Assembly (NCBI GenBank): GCA_017535865.1
Contig: JAFXTM010000083.1
Span: 1-64,000 of the forward strand
Direction of reading: 5' to 3'
DNA from: Oscillospiraceae bacterium
GTDB taxonomy: Bacteria > Bacillota > Clostridia > Oscillospirales > Oscillospiraceae
Length of the DNA stretch: 64,000 nt
Both the position numbers and the translations under genes were made by a program. Position 1 is the stretch's first letter, and every line of letters starts with the position of its first letter. The notes beneath the pieces were generated by a model that was not told the origin of the DNA, ran no database searches, and was given only the letters and a program-made list of their open reading frames with translations. Of the stretch, positions 10,110 to 18,611 are shown one piece after another.

Positions 10110-10279
10110 GCTCCCATCCTGGTAAAATGTAAAATGGCCGTGTTGTTTTTGCCGCATGTTCCCCGCCCCGGGCATCGGCTTCAGAACGGGCCGTTCCTTT
10201 CCGGGAACGGGCCAAATACAGTCTTGCAGTCTTTTCTCAAACAGCGCTTTTCTTTTTTCACCGAAGGAGGTGTTTGCCT

Positions 10280-12610
10280 ATGGCAGACAAGCCCGCCAAG
10301 AGCGGAAAGCCCGCCAAACCGGTCAAGCCGAAAAAGCGCACGGCCGGGCGTCTGGCCTCCCGCGCCGCCGGCTTCACCGTGGACGCCGCGTCCTCGGTCG
10401 TGAGCTCCGTCTTCAAGATCTTCGGCTCCATCCTGCTGATCCTGCTGATCGCCGGGCTGCTCTTCGCCTGTGTGTTCGCCTATTATGTCAAGAACTTTCT
10501 CACCCCGCAGATGGATCTGTCCCTGGAGGACTATCAGCTGAGCGAATCGAGTACGATCTGGTATCAAAACTCCGCCGGCGAGTACCAGGAGCTGGTCACG
10601 CTTGCCGGTCAGTACAAGCGTATCTGGGTCGATTACGAGGACATTCCGAAATATATGGAGCAGGCGCTGATCTCCATCGAAGACAAGCGCTTCTATCATC
10701 ACAAGGGCGTGGACTGGTACCGGACCTCCGGCGCCTTCGTGAAGATGTTCGCGAAGATGGAGACGAACTTCGGCGGCTCCACGATCACGCAGCAGCTCAT
10801 CAAGAACCTGACCGGCAAGGACGAGGTCACGATCCAGCGCAAGCTGGGCGAGATCTTCGGCGCGCTGGAGCTCGAGAAGAAGTACGACAAGCAGGAGATC
10901 ATGGAATGGTATCTCAACGCCGTCTACTTCGGCGAGAGCTGTTACGGCGTGCAGGCCGCGGCTCAGACCTACTTCGGCAAGGACGTGAAGGATTTGACGC
11001 TGGCCGAGTGCGCGGCCATCGTCGGCATCACCAACAAGCCCACCTATTACGATCCCTTCTACAACGAGGACAACAACAAGCAGCGCCAGTTGACCATCCT
11101 GCGCGAAATGTACGAGCAGGAGTATATCGATTACGAGACTTACAAGGCTGCCTGCTCCGAGGAGCTCGTGTTCAAGCGCTCTCCCGGCACCGAGACCGTC
11201 GTCACCCGGCCCTACACGTATTATGAGGAGGTCGTTATCAACGACGTGCTGAAGGATCTGATGGACCTCAAGGGCATCAGCTACGACGCGGCACGCACGC
11301 TCCTTTATAACGGCGGTTATCAGATCTATTGCTGCATCGATCCCAATATCCAGGCCATCGTGGACTCGATCTACACCGATCTAGGCAACTTCAAGTCCCG
11401 CAGCAGCCAGCAGCTTCAGAGCGCCATCGTCATCATGAACCCCTACGACGGGCGCATCCTGGCCCTCTCCGGCGGCGTCGGCGAGAAGACGAAGAGCTTC
11501 GAGCTCAACCGCGCCGTGCCGCGCATGGTCAACGGTTTCGACTACGGCGGTACGCAGCGCTCCCCCGGCTCCTCGATCAAGCCTCTGGCCTCCTACGCGC
11601 CGGCCATCAACGAAGGGCTCATCACGCCGAACACGCTGGTCGACGACAGGGCCAACATCTATCTGCGCGGCACGAGCTGGTATCCCCGCAATGACGACAA
11701 CCAGTACTACGGGAAGCTGACCATCACCGACGCGCTGAAATGGTCGCGCAATACCGTTGCGGCGCAGATCGTGGATATTCTGCCCAACGGGCCGCAGACC
11801 TCCGTCGACTACCTGACGCAGCGCCTGGGCTTCACGAGCATCGTCACCTCCGGCGACAAGAACGACGTCGGCTACGCCTCCATGGCGCTCGGCCAGCTCA
11901 CCAACGGCGTCTCCGTGCGCGAGATGACGCAGGCCTACTGCGCGCTGGTCAACGACGGCATCTTCACCTATTCCCGCACCTACTCGATGGTCACCGACTC
12001 GCGCGGCAACATCGTCATCGACAACGCCCCCCAGACCATCGCCGCCTTTGACCCGAACACGGCCTACTGCATGACCTATATGATGCGCAAGGTCGTCGAG
12101 GAGGGCACCGGCACCGACGCCCAGCTCTGGTCCATGCCCGTCGCAGGCAAGACCGGCACCTCCGGCGAGTACAAGGACCGCTGGTTTGCCGGCCTCACGC
12201 CCTACTACGCTGCGGTAGTCTGGACCGGCTACGACATCCCCGAGGTGATCAACGGCTCCGGCAACCCCGCCGCCAAGACCTGGAAGAAGGTCATGCAGAA
12301 GGTCCACAACGGGCTGAACTGGAAGGAGTTCACCTATCCTTACCTGGGACCGGACACGGGGATCTTCCGTGTGGAGCAGGTCGTCGAGACGCCCAATATC
12401 CTCATCGACGGCGGCCAGGGCCTGGTACTGGACGACGGAGGCGGCCTGTATAACGGCGGAGGCGTGTATGACGACGGCAGCGGCGGCATCTACTTCGACG
12501 ACGGGGGCGGCTATTCGGACCCCGGCACGGGCTATTCCGATTTCTTCACGCCGCCGGATTACTCCTATACCGATCCGAGCGACGGTTCCGCCGAGATCGT
12601 CTTCGGCTGA
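10280..12610 (+). CDS. Class A penicillin-binding protein (transglycosylase/transpeptidase)
   Basis: 776 residues. A Lys-rich cytosolic tail is followed by one membrane segment (about 46-69). The GT51 glycosyltransferase domain carries the catalytic Glu in EDKRFYHHKGVDWYR (E134). The transpeptidase domain has SSIK (S431-K434), SRN (S489-N491) and KTGTS (K624). It polymerises and cross-links peptidoglycan outside the membrane. The last 60 residues are a Gly/Asp/Tyr-rich low-complexity tail. The ATG at 10280 is 9 nt after GGAGG; a TTG two codons earlier is too close to it. Confidence 0.95.
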   Translation: MADKPAKSGKPAKPVKPKKRTAGRLASRAAGFTVDAASSVVSSVFKIFGSILLILLIAGLLFACVFAYYVKNFLTPQMDLSLEDYQLSESSTIWYQNSAGEYQELVTLAGQYKRIWVDYEDIPKYMEQALISIEDKRFYHHKGVDWYRTSGAFVKMFAKMETNFGGSTITQQLIKNLTGKDEVTIQRKLGEIFGALELEKKYDKQEIMEWYLNAVYFGESCYGVQAAAQTYFGKDVKDLTLAECAAIVGITNKPTYYDPFYNEDNNKQRQLTILREMYEQEYIDYETYKAACSEELVFKRSPGTETVVTRPYTYYEEVVINDVLKDLMDLKGISYDAARTLLYNGGYQIYCCIDPNIQAIVDSIYTDLGNFKSRSSQQLQSAIVIMNPYDGRILALSGGVGEKTKSFELNRAVPRMVNGFDYGGTQRSPGSSIKPLASYAPAINEGLITPNTLVDDRANIYLRGTSWYPRNDDNQYYGKLTITDALKWSRNTVAAQIVDILPNGPQTSVDYLTQRLGFTSIVTSGDKNDVGYASMALGQLTNGVSVREMTQAYCALVNDGIFTYSRTYSMVTDSRGNIVIDNAPQTIAAFDPNTAYCMTYMMRKVVEEGTGTDAQLWSMPVAGKTGTSGEYKDRWFAGLTPYYAAVVWTGYDIPEVINGSGNPAAKTWKKVMQKVHNGLNWKEFTYPYLGPDTGIFRVEQVVETPNILIDGGQGLVLDDGGGLYNGGGVYDDGSGGIYFDDGGGYSDPGTGYSDFFTPPDYSYTDPSDGSAEIVFG

Positions 12611-12612
12611 GC

Positions 12613-12635
12613 GCGGAGAGGCTGCGCCTCTCCGC
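12613..12635 (+). terminator. Stem-loop after the PBP gene
   Basis: A perfect 10-bp stem (12613-12622 with 12626-12635) starts 2 nt after the PBP stop. Only a short TT tract follows, so it is at best a weak terminator or a 3' end stabiliser. Confidence 0.45.
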
Positions 12636-12670
12636 TTCCCCCGGCCGGCCGCGGCTCCAGGATTTTCCTG

Positions 12671-12699
12671 TTGACTGCGGCCGGGCCGTATGGTAAAGT
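12671..12699 (+). promoter_or_regulatory. Promoter of the small conserved gene at 12726
   Basis: TTGACT (12671-12676), a 17-bp spacer ending in TGG, and TAAAGT (12694-12699), 27 bp before the start codon. Confidence 0.65.
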
Positions 12700-12725
12700 T
12701 TACATAAATTTCGGAGGTATGTTTC

Positions 12726-13007
12726 ATGGCTAAAACGCTGGAGTACAAGGGGCACCCCCTGCAGAGAAAAGACAACATCATCTATTACGGCAGCTTTGCC
12801 GACAAGTACATCATCATGATGCAGATCCTCGACACCAAGAAGGTCAAGGATATGGACGTGGCCACGCGGGTCTCCGTCCAGCTGCAGATGACCGATCCCA
12901 CGATCAAATCCCGCGACCGCGTCGTCAAAAAGGCGGAGAAGGACAGCCTGTACTCCGCGATCGACGTCGCGGCAGTCTGGCTGGAGCGCGCGCTCGCCTC
13001 CCGCTGA
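12726..13007 (+). CDS. Small conserved hypothetical protein, 93 residues
   Basis: A soluble protein with no signal peptide. A beta-rich start (LEYKGHPLQRKDNIIYYG) leads to a predicted helix near the C-terminus (AIDVAAVWLERALAS). The sequence has normal codon use, its own promoter and a GGAGG ribosome binding site, so it is very probably expressed. I recognise no named family. Its place between two peptidoglycan genes is suggestive but not evidence of function. Confidence 0.75.
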   Translation: MAKTLEYKGHPLQRKDNIIYYGSFADKYIIMMQILDTKKVKDMDVATRVSVQLQMTDPTIKSRDRVVKKAEKDSLYSAIDVAAVWLERALASR

Positions 13008-13119
13008 AGCGGTCTCCGCCACCGGCGGACCGGATACGTTCCCGGAACAGGCCGACGATGGGCGCCCGAGAGGAGCTCGCCTCCTTCCGCGTCCAGGAAA
13101 GAGATAGAAGGGCAAGCTC

Positions 13120-14841
13120 ATGCGAAGAAAAACATTTCGAACGCTGCTGGCCGCGCTGCTGATCGCCTCGACCCTGTCCGCGACCGCCTTCGCCGAGACG
13201 GCGCTCGTCACAGGCTCGGAGGTCAACGTGCGCTCCGGGCCCGGTTCGGACTATGCGATCCTGGGCAGCTGCACCCGCGGCAGCACCGTGGACGTGATCG
13301 ACCGCGGAGACGGGACATGGTACGCGGTGAACTATAACGGGAGCGTCGGCTACATGTTCTCCCAGTATCTGTCGCTTCAGTCGAGCGGCAGCGGCGGCGC
13401 TTCGGCCGCCCCCGGCCAGGCCGTGATCAGCGACGGTACGACTATTCTCAACCCCGGCGTGTCGAGTTCTTCCTCCACGCAGACGAATGGGGTGATCACC
13501 GGTATGTACGTCCGCTTCCGCTCCGGCCCCACGTCCGACTCCGCCATCCTGGAGGAGTACAACCAGGGCAAGGCAGTCACCATCCTCGGCACCGAGGGCG
13601 ACTGGACGCTCTGCTGCATCGACGGGCAATACGGATACATATTCAGCAGCTACGTGACCGCGACCTCGGCCGCCTCCGCGGCGGGCGCGGCCGCCACCCC
13701 CGCGCCGGATACGGCGTCCGTCGGCATCGTGGTCGGGCAGAGCGACGTTGTGGTCCAGGACCCCGCCTACGGCCAGACCATCCTCGTCACCGCGCCCGTC
13801 GCGCCGACGCCGACGCTCGCGCCCGCTCCGACCGGCACGACGTCCGGCATCTCGATCGTGCTCGTCACCCCGAGCCCGGCCCCCGCGGTCGGGACCACCG
13901 CCCAGGCGGGCGTGTCCGGGACCATCACGGGCGACTATGTGCGTTTCCGCCGCGGCCCCGGCACCGGGTACAGCATCATCTGTTCCTATGACCGCGGCCA
14001 GGCGGTAAGCGTTCTCGGCGTTGAGGGCGACTGGGTCTACTGCCGCATCGAAGGCGAGACCGGCTACGTCTTCGCTCAGTATGTGAAGACCACCGCCGCC
14101 TCTGCGGCGTCCGACCCGGTGAGCACGGGCGGCCAGGCCGTCAGCGATTCGCCGGTCACCGTGCCGGTGAGCGCAGGCGGACAGACGGTCCTTGATCCCA
14201 CGGCGGCCGGGCAGAGCACGGTCATGCCGACGCCCGCTCCCACGAGCGCTGCCGGTTCTCCCGGCTATATCAAGGGCAACAACGTGCGCTTCCGCGCCGG
14301 CCCCGATCTCTCCGCCGATATCATCGGAGAGCTCTACTACGGCAACGTCGTGACCATCACCGGCACCGACGGGACCTGGACCTCCCTCATCTGCGAGGGG
14401 AAGGCGGGCTATGTGTTCAGCCAGTATGTGGCGCCCGGCGTCCTCCAGGCCGTCAGCAGCGCCGGCAGCGCCTCGGGCCGCGAGGTCGCGGATTACGCGC
14501 TGCAGTATGTGGGCACCCCCTACCGCTGGGGCGGCGTCGATCCTGCGACCGGCTTTGACTGCTCCGGCTTCGCCTACTACGTGTACAAGCACTTCGGCTA
14601 CACGCTCAACCGCGTCGCCTCCGAGCAGGCGCTCAACGGCAGGCATGTGGAGGCCGCGAACATGCAGCCCGGCGATCTGCTCTGCTTCTATTCCGGCGGC
14701 AGTTATATCGGGCACGTCGGCATCTACATCGGCAACAATCTCTTCGTCCACGCCGCGACCTCGTCCACAGGCGTCATCACCTCCGAGCTCACGGGCTATT
14801 ACGCCAAGCGCGGCTTTGAGGTGCGGCGCATCCTGAACTGA
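13120..14841 (+). CDS. Secreted SH3b-repeat NlpC/P60 peptidoglycan hydrolase
   Basis: 573 residues. A signal peptide of about 25 residues ends in AFA-E. Four bacterial SH3 domains (about 28-85, 122-178, 262-320 and 380-440) each carry a VNVRSGPG- or VRFRxGP-type motif and are separated by Ala/Thr/Pro/Ser linkers. The C-terminal NlpC/P60 domain (about 450-573) has the catalytic Cys481 in FDCSGFAYYV and the His in YIGHVGIYIG. It should cleave gamma-D-Glu-meso-diaminopimelate bonds in the wall. AAGGG precedes the ATG. Confidence 0.93.
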   Translation: MRRKTFRTLLAALLIASTLSATAFAETALVTGSEVNVRSGPGSDYAILGSCTRGSTVDVIDRGDGTWYAVNYNGSVGYMFSQYLSLQSSGSGGASAAPGQAVISDGTTILNPGVSSSSSTQTNGVITGMYVRFRSGPTSDSAILEEYNQGKAVTILGTEGDWTLCCIDGQYGYIFSSYVTATSAASAAGAAATPAPDTASVGIVVGQSDVVVQDPAYGQTILVTAPVAPTPTLAPAPTGTTSGISIVLVTPSPAPAVGTTAQAGVSGTITGDYVRFRRGPGTGYSIICSYDRGQAVSVLGVEGDWVYCRIEGETGYVFAQYVKTTAASAASDPVSTGGQAVSDSPVTVPVSAGGQTVLDPTAAGQSTVMPTPAPTSAAGSPGYIKGNNVRFRAGPDLSADIIGELYYGNVVTITGTDGTWTSLICEGKAGYVFSQYVAPGVLQAVSSAGSASGREVADYALQYVGTPYRWGGVDPATGFDCSGFAYYVYKHFGYTLNRVASEQALNGRHVEAANMQPGDLLCFYSGGSYIGHVGIYIGNNLFVHAATSSTGVITSELTGYYAKRGFEVRRILN

Positions 14842-14858
14842 AGGAAAAGCATACGCGA

Positions 14859-14900
14859 ACTCCCCGCAGCTTCGAGATCGGAGCTGCGGGGAGTTTTTTT
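14859..14900 (+). terminator. Terminator of the NlpC/P60 gene
   Basis: A 13-bp perfect stem (14859-14871 with 14882-14894) is followed by seven T residues. Confidence 0.9.
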
Positions 14901-14926
14901 CCATTTCTGTGTTTTTTCAGTAGCGC

Positions 14927-14955
14927 TTGACGACAAAGCGTGTTATACTTATACT
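14927..14955 (+). promoter_or_regulatory. Promoter of the oxaloacetate decarboxylase operon
   Basis: TTGACG (14927-14932), a 17-bp spacer and TATACT (14950-14955). A second TATACT overlaps six bases earlier (14944-14949) as a direct repeat. The leader to the GTG start is about 110 nt with no recognised element. Confidence 0.75.
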
Positions 14956-15070
14956 GGTTTATTAAGGGCCTTTCCAAAATAATCCACGCATTTTCGCGAA
15001 AAAGCTCCGTTGGGCGCGGGACGAGTTCCGTAAGCTGCCCAAGGGATAACAGCAAGGAGGACAGGAGCAA

Positions 15071-16459
15071 GTGCAAAACGTACAGTTTACCGAGACCATC
15101 CTGCGCGACGCAAATCAGTCGCTGGTGGCCACTCGCCTTTCCTACGATCAGTTTGAGCCGATCCTGCAGACCATCGACCAGGCAGGCTTTTACTCCGTGG
15201 AGTGCTGGGGCGGCGCCACCTTCGACGTTTGCCTGCGCTTTCTGAACGAGGATCCCTGGGAGCGGCTGCGCAAGATCCGCGCCGCCATGCCCAACACGAA
15301 GCTGCAGATGCTGCTGCGCGGGCAGAACATCCTGGGCTATAAGCACTACAGCGACGACGTCGTGCGCCGCTTCGTGCGCGCGGCCGTCAAAAACGGCATC
15401 GACATCGTCCGCGTCTTCGACGCGCTCAACGACACCGACAATCTCCGGGTCGCGATCGAGGAGACCGTAAAGTCCGGGGCTTTGGCCTCCGGCGCTATCT
15501 CCTACACGATCTCCCCCGTCCACACGCTGGAGAAATACGTTCAGATGGTGCGGGAGCTGCAGGCCATGGGCGTCGGCTCCATATGCATCAAGGACATGGC
15601 GGGCATCCTCTCCCCGAAGAACGCCTACGACCTTGTCGCCGCGATCAAGGACGCGGTGGATCTGCCCGTTGTGGTCCACACACACAGCACCACGGGCCTC
15701 GCTTTCATGACCTATCTGAAGGCGGTCGAGGCCGGGGCCGACGTGATCGACACTGCCATCTCCCCCTTCTCCGGCGGCACCTCCCAGCCCGCCACCGAGA
15801 CGCTGAACTACGCGCTGCGGGAGCTGGGCTATTCGACCTCGCTGAACGAGGACGCGCTGCTCAAGATGGCCGATTTCTTCAAGCCCATCCGGGCCGAGTT
15901 CCTCGCCGACGGCACGCTGAACCCGATCTCGATGGCCACCGACACCCAGTGCCTGACCTATCAGATCCCCGGCGGCATGCTCTCGAATCTGCTCAGTCAG
16001 CTCAAGACGCTCAACGCCCTCGACCGCTTTGAAGAGACGCTGCTCGAGACCCCGCGGGTCCGCGAGGATATGGGTTATCCCCCGCTGGTCACGCCGACCA
16101 GCCAGCTCGTCGGCACGCAGGCCGTGCAGAACGTGCTCTCCGGCGAGCGCTACAAGAACGTCGGCGCCGAGATGCGCGCCTACTGCCGCGGCGAGTACGG
16201 CCGGACGCCCGCGCCGATCGATCCCGAGGTCCGCGCCAAGATCCTTAAGGGCGAGCGGCCCATCCAGGGGCGCTACGCCGAGACCCTGCCCGCCGATCTG
16301 TTCGAGATCGCGCAGGCCGAGCTTGGGGAGACCGCCCGCTGCGAAGAGGACGTGCTCAGCTACATCTCCTTCCCCCAGGTGGCGGAGAAGTTCTTCGCCC
16401 AGCGCCAGGCGGATGAGGAGAAGCGGTGCCGCTACAGCATCGTCGCCGTGGAGGACTGA
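15071..16459 (+). CDS. oadA: Oxaloacetate decarboxylase alpha subunit (carboxyltransferase)
   Basis: 462 residues with a GTG start after AAGGAGGA. An HMG-CoA-lyase-like TIM barrel: ETILRDANQSL at the N-terminus, KDMAGILSP, and the metal-binding histidines in VVHTHSTTG. It moves the carboxyl group from oxaloacetate to the biotin prosthetic group. The biotin domain is not fused here but encoded two genes downstream, as in other clostridial split operons. A pyruvate carboxylase subunit B role is the alternative, but the OadB-type beta subunit in the operon favours the sodium pump. Confidence 0.92.
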   Translation: MQNVQFTETILRDANQSLVATRLSYDQFEPILQTIDQAGFYSVECWGGATFDVCLRFLNEDPWERLRKIRAAMPNTKLQMLLRGQNILGYKHYSDDVVRRFVRAAVKNGIDIVRVFDALNDTDNLRVAIEETVKSGALASGAISYTISPVHTLEKYVQMVRELQAMGVGSICIKDMAGILSPKNAYDLVAAIKDAVDLPVVVHTHSTTGLAFMTYLKAVEAGADVIDTAISPFSGGTSQPATETLNYALRELGYSTSLNEDALLKMADFFKPIRAEFLADGTLNPISMATDTQCLTYQIPGGMLSNLLSQLKTLNALDRFEETLLETPRVREDMGYPPLVTPTSQLVGTQAVQNVLSGERYKNVGAEMRAYCRGEYGRTPAPIDPEVRAKILKGERPIQGRYAETLPADLFEIAQAELGETARCEEDVLSYISFPQVAEKFFAQRQADEEKRCRYSIVAVED

Positions 16460-16462
16460 GCC

Positions 16463-16831
16463 ATGAGCTTTGGAGACGCTTTGATCTATTCCCTGCTGGG
16501 CATGTGCGTCGTGTTCTTCGCGCTCGTGCTGCTCATGTGTATCATCAAGGTGATGACCGCCGTGGGCGACCGCGCGGCGACGCGCTCCGTCCCGGCCCCG
16601 GCCGGGGTGGCCGCGGGCGGGATCCCCGCGCCCGATACCTCTGCTCCGGTGGTCCCGCTGGCGATGACGGCCAAGCTCGCTCCGGGCGCCGCCGGCCAGC
16701 TGAAGCTCTATGACACCGATCCCCGCACCGCCGCCATGCTCATGGCCATCGTGGCCGATGATCTGCAGGTGCCGCTCAACGAACTGCGCTTCCTGTCCAT
16801 CCGCGAGATCAAGGAGGAGAACGAAAGATGA
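16463..16831 (+). CDS. OadG-like gamma/delta subunit, single-pass membrane protein
   Basis: 122 residues. One membrane segment (about 5-30, LGMCVVFFALVLLMCIIKVM), an Ala/Pro/Val-rich linker and a soluble C-terminal segment of about 50 residues ending in REIKEENER. The first part fits the OadG family that anchors the decarboxylase complex; the C-terminal part is longer than classical OadG and may contact the carboxyltransferase. It starts 3 bp after oadA and overlaps the next gene by 4 bp (ATGA). Confidence 0.8.
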   Translation: MSFGDALIYSLLGMCVVFFALVLLMCIIKVMTAVGDRAATRSVPAPAGVAAGGIPAPDTSAPVVPLAMTAKLAPGAAGQLKLYDTDPRTAAMLMAIVADDLQVPLNELRFLSIREIKEENER

Positions 16832-17223
16832 AATATAAAATCACGCTGCAAGGCAAAACCTATGAGGTCGAGGTCCAGCGCGGCGAGGCCATGCTGCTGG
16901 ACGAGTACGACGCCGTCGCGCCCGTACCCGTGACGCCGGCAGCCGCCCCTGCGCCCGCTCCCGCTGCGGCTCCGGCCGCCGCCCCCGCGCCCGCCGCGGG
17001 GCCCGTCAGCGAGGGCACAAAGGTGGATTCTCCCCTGCCCGGCAATATCCTCGCGATCAAGGTCGCCGTCGGTCAGGCCGTGAAGGCCGGCGACGTGCTG
17101 ATCGTCATCGAGGCCATGAAGATGGAGAACGAGGTCGCCGCCCCCTGCGACGGCGTCGTCAAGCAGATCGTGGCGAGCAAGGGCGCGGTCGTCGCCACCG
17201 GCGACACCCTCCTGGTCATCTGA
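16828..17223 (+). CDS. Biotin carboxyl carrier subunit of the decarboxylase
   Basis: 131 residues. A short N-terminal domain, an Ala/Pro linker (about 32-58) and a biotinyl domain with the biotin-accepting Lys in EAMKMENEV. It carries the carboxyl group from the alpha to the beta subunit. The start overlaps the previous stop as ATGA, indicating translational coupling. Confidence 0.92.
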   Translation: MKYKITLQGKTYEVEVQRGEAMLLDEYDAVAPVPVTPAAAPAPAPAAAPAAAPAPAAGPVSEGTKVDSPLPGNILAIKVAVGQAVKAGDVLIVIEAMKMENEVAAPCDGVVKQIVASKGAVVATGDTLLVI

Positions 17224-17233
17224 GGACGCGCCC

Positions 17234-18421
17234 ATGAGTATCTTGGAAACGCTTGGCCGCCTGGGTCAGACCTCCGGCTTCTACCTGCTCTTCGCCGACT
17301 GGCGGCAGATCGTGATGATCGCGCTCGCCTGCGTGCTGCTGTACCTGGGCCTGGTCAAAAAGTTCGAGCCGCTGCTGCTCATCGGCATCGCTTTCGGCAT
17401 GCTGCTGACGAACCTCCCCGGCTCCAAAATGTACCATCCCGAACTCTGGGACGCCTACATCGCCGGCGAGATCACCCTGACGCACATCATTCACGACGGC
17501 GGTCTGCTCGATATCCTGTATATCGGCGTGAAGTCCGGACTCTACCCCTCGCTCATTTTCATGGGCGTCGGCGCGATGACCGACTTCGGGCCCCTGCTCG
17601 CCAACCCCAAATCGCTGCTGCTCGGCGCGGCGGCGCAGCTCGGCATCTTCGCCGCCTTTTTGATGGCCATCGGCCTCTTCGGCTTCGCGCCGAACGTGGC
17701 AGCCTCCATCGGCATCATCGGCGGCGCGGACGGCCCCACCGCCATCTGGCTGACCTCCAAGCTCGCGCCGGACTATCTCGCCCCGATCGCCATCGCGGCT
17801 TACTCCTACATGGCGCTGATCCCGCTGATCCAGCCGCCGGTCATGAAGCTGCTGACCACGAAGGAGGAGCGTGAGATCAAGATGGAGCAGCTCCGCCCCG
17901 TGTCGAAGAAACAAAAGATCCTCTTCCCGATCATCGTGACCATCTTCGTCTGCCTGCTGCTGCCTTCCGTGGCCCCCCTGCTCGGCTGCCTGATGCTCGG
18001 CAACCTCTTCAAGGAGTGCGGTCTGACGGACCATCTCTCCGACACCGCGCAGAACGCGCTCATGAACATCGTGACGATCTTCATCTCCACCTCGGTCGGC
18101 GCGACGGCGGTGTATTACCGCTTCCTCACGCCGCAGACGCTGTTCATCATCGTGCTCGGACTGATCGCCTTTGAGTTTGCCACGATGGGCGGGCTGCTGC
18201 TGGGCAAGCTCATGTGCAAGCTCTCCGGCGGAAAGATCAATCCGCTGATCGGTTCCGCCGGCGTCTCCGCGGTCCCGATGGCCGCGCGCGTGAGCCAGAC
18301 CGTCGGCGCGAAGGCCAACCCCTCCAACTTCCTGCTGATGCACGCCATGGGCCCGAACGTGGCCGGCGTCATCGGCTCCGCCGTCGCCGCGGGCTTCCTG
18401 CTCGCCATGTTCGGCGGCTGA
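17234..18421 (+). CDS. oadB: Oxaloacetate decarboxylase beta subunit (sodium pump)
   Basis: 395 residues, about ten membrane segments. Family signatures: GIAFGMLLTNLPG, the discontinuous region IIGGADGPTAIW with the conserved Asp used in sodium translocation, and NPLIGSAGVSAVPMAARV near the C-terminus. Decarboxylation of carboxybiotin here drives sodium export. Last gene of the four-gene operon, 10 bp after the carrier gene. Confidence 0.94.
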   Translation: MSILETLGRLGQTSGFYLLFADWRQIVMIALACVLLYLGLVKKFEPLLLIGIAFGMLLTNLPGSKMYHPELWDAYIAGEITLTHIIHDGGLLDILYIGVKSGLYPSLIFMGVGAMTDFGPLLANPKSLLLGAAAQLGIFAAFLMAIGLFGFAPNVAASIGIIGGADGPTAIWLTSKLAPDYLAPIAIAAYSYMALIPLIQPPVMKLLTTKEEREIKMEQLRPVSKKQKILFPIIVTIFVCLLLPSVAPLLGCLMLGNLFKECGLTDHLSDTAQNALMNIVTIFISTSVGATAVYYRFLTPQTLFIIVLGLIAFEFATMGGLLLGKLMCKLSGGKINPLIGSAGVSAVPMAARVSQTVGAKANPSNFLLMHAMGPNVAGVIGSAVAAGFLLAMFGG

Positions 18422-18450
18422 CAGCGTCAGACGAGACTCGCTGCCTTTCC

Positions 18451-18488
18451 GTATCCCCGGTTCCTTTTCGGAATCGGGGATACTTTCA
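18451..18488 (+). terminator. Terminator of the oxaloacetate decarboxylase operon
   Basis: GTATCCCCG-type stem of about 14 bp with one bulge (18451-18464 with 18470-18483), followed by a short T-containing tail. Confidence 0.75.
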
Positions 18489-18560
18489 TATCCGCTCCTT
18501 CCGTCTTTCTTCTCCAGATCGAAGCCGCTTCTTTGGGCTTCGGTTTGGGATGCGAGGGAT

Positions 18561-18607
18561 ACGAAAAGAAAGCGGCCCCTGTCGATGCTCCGCGTCGGCG
18601 GGGGCCG
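18561..18607 (-). terminator. Terminator of spoIIE
   Basis: CGGCCCC (18573-18579) pairs with GGGGCCG (18601-18607). On the minus strand the stem runs into CTTTCTTTT. It lies 5 bp after the spoIIE stop. Confidence 0.7.
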
Positions 18608-18611
18608 TTCG

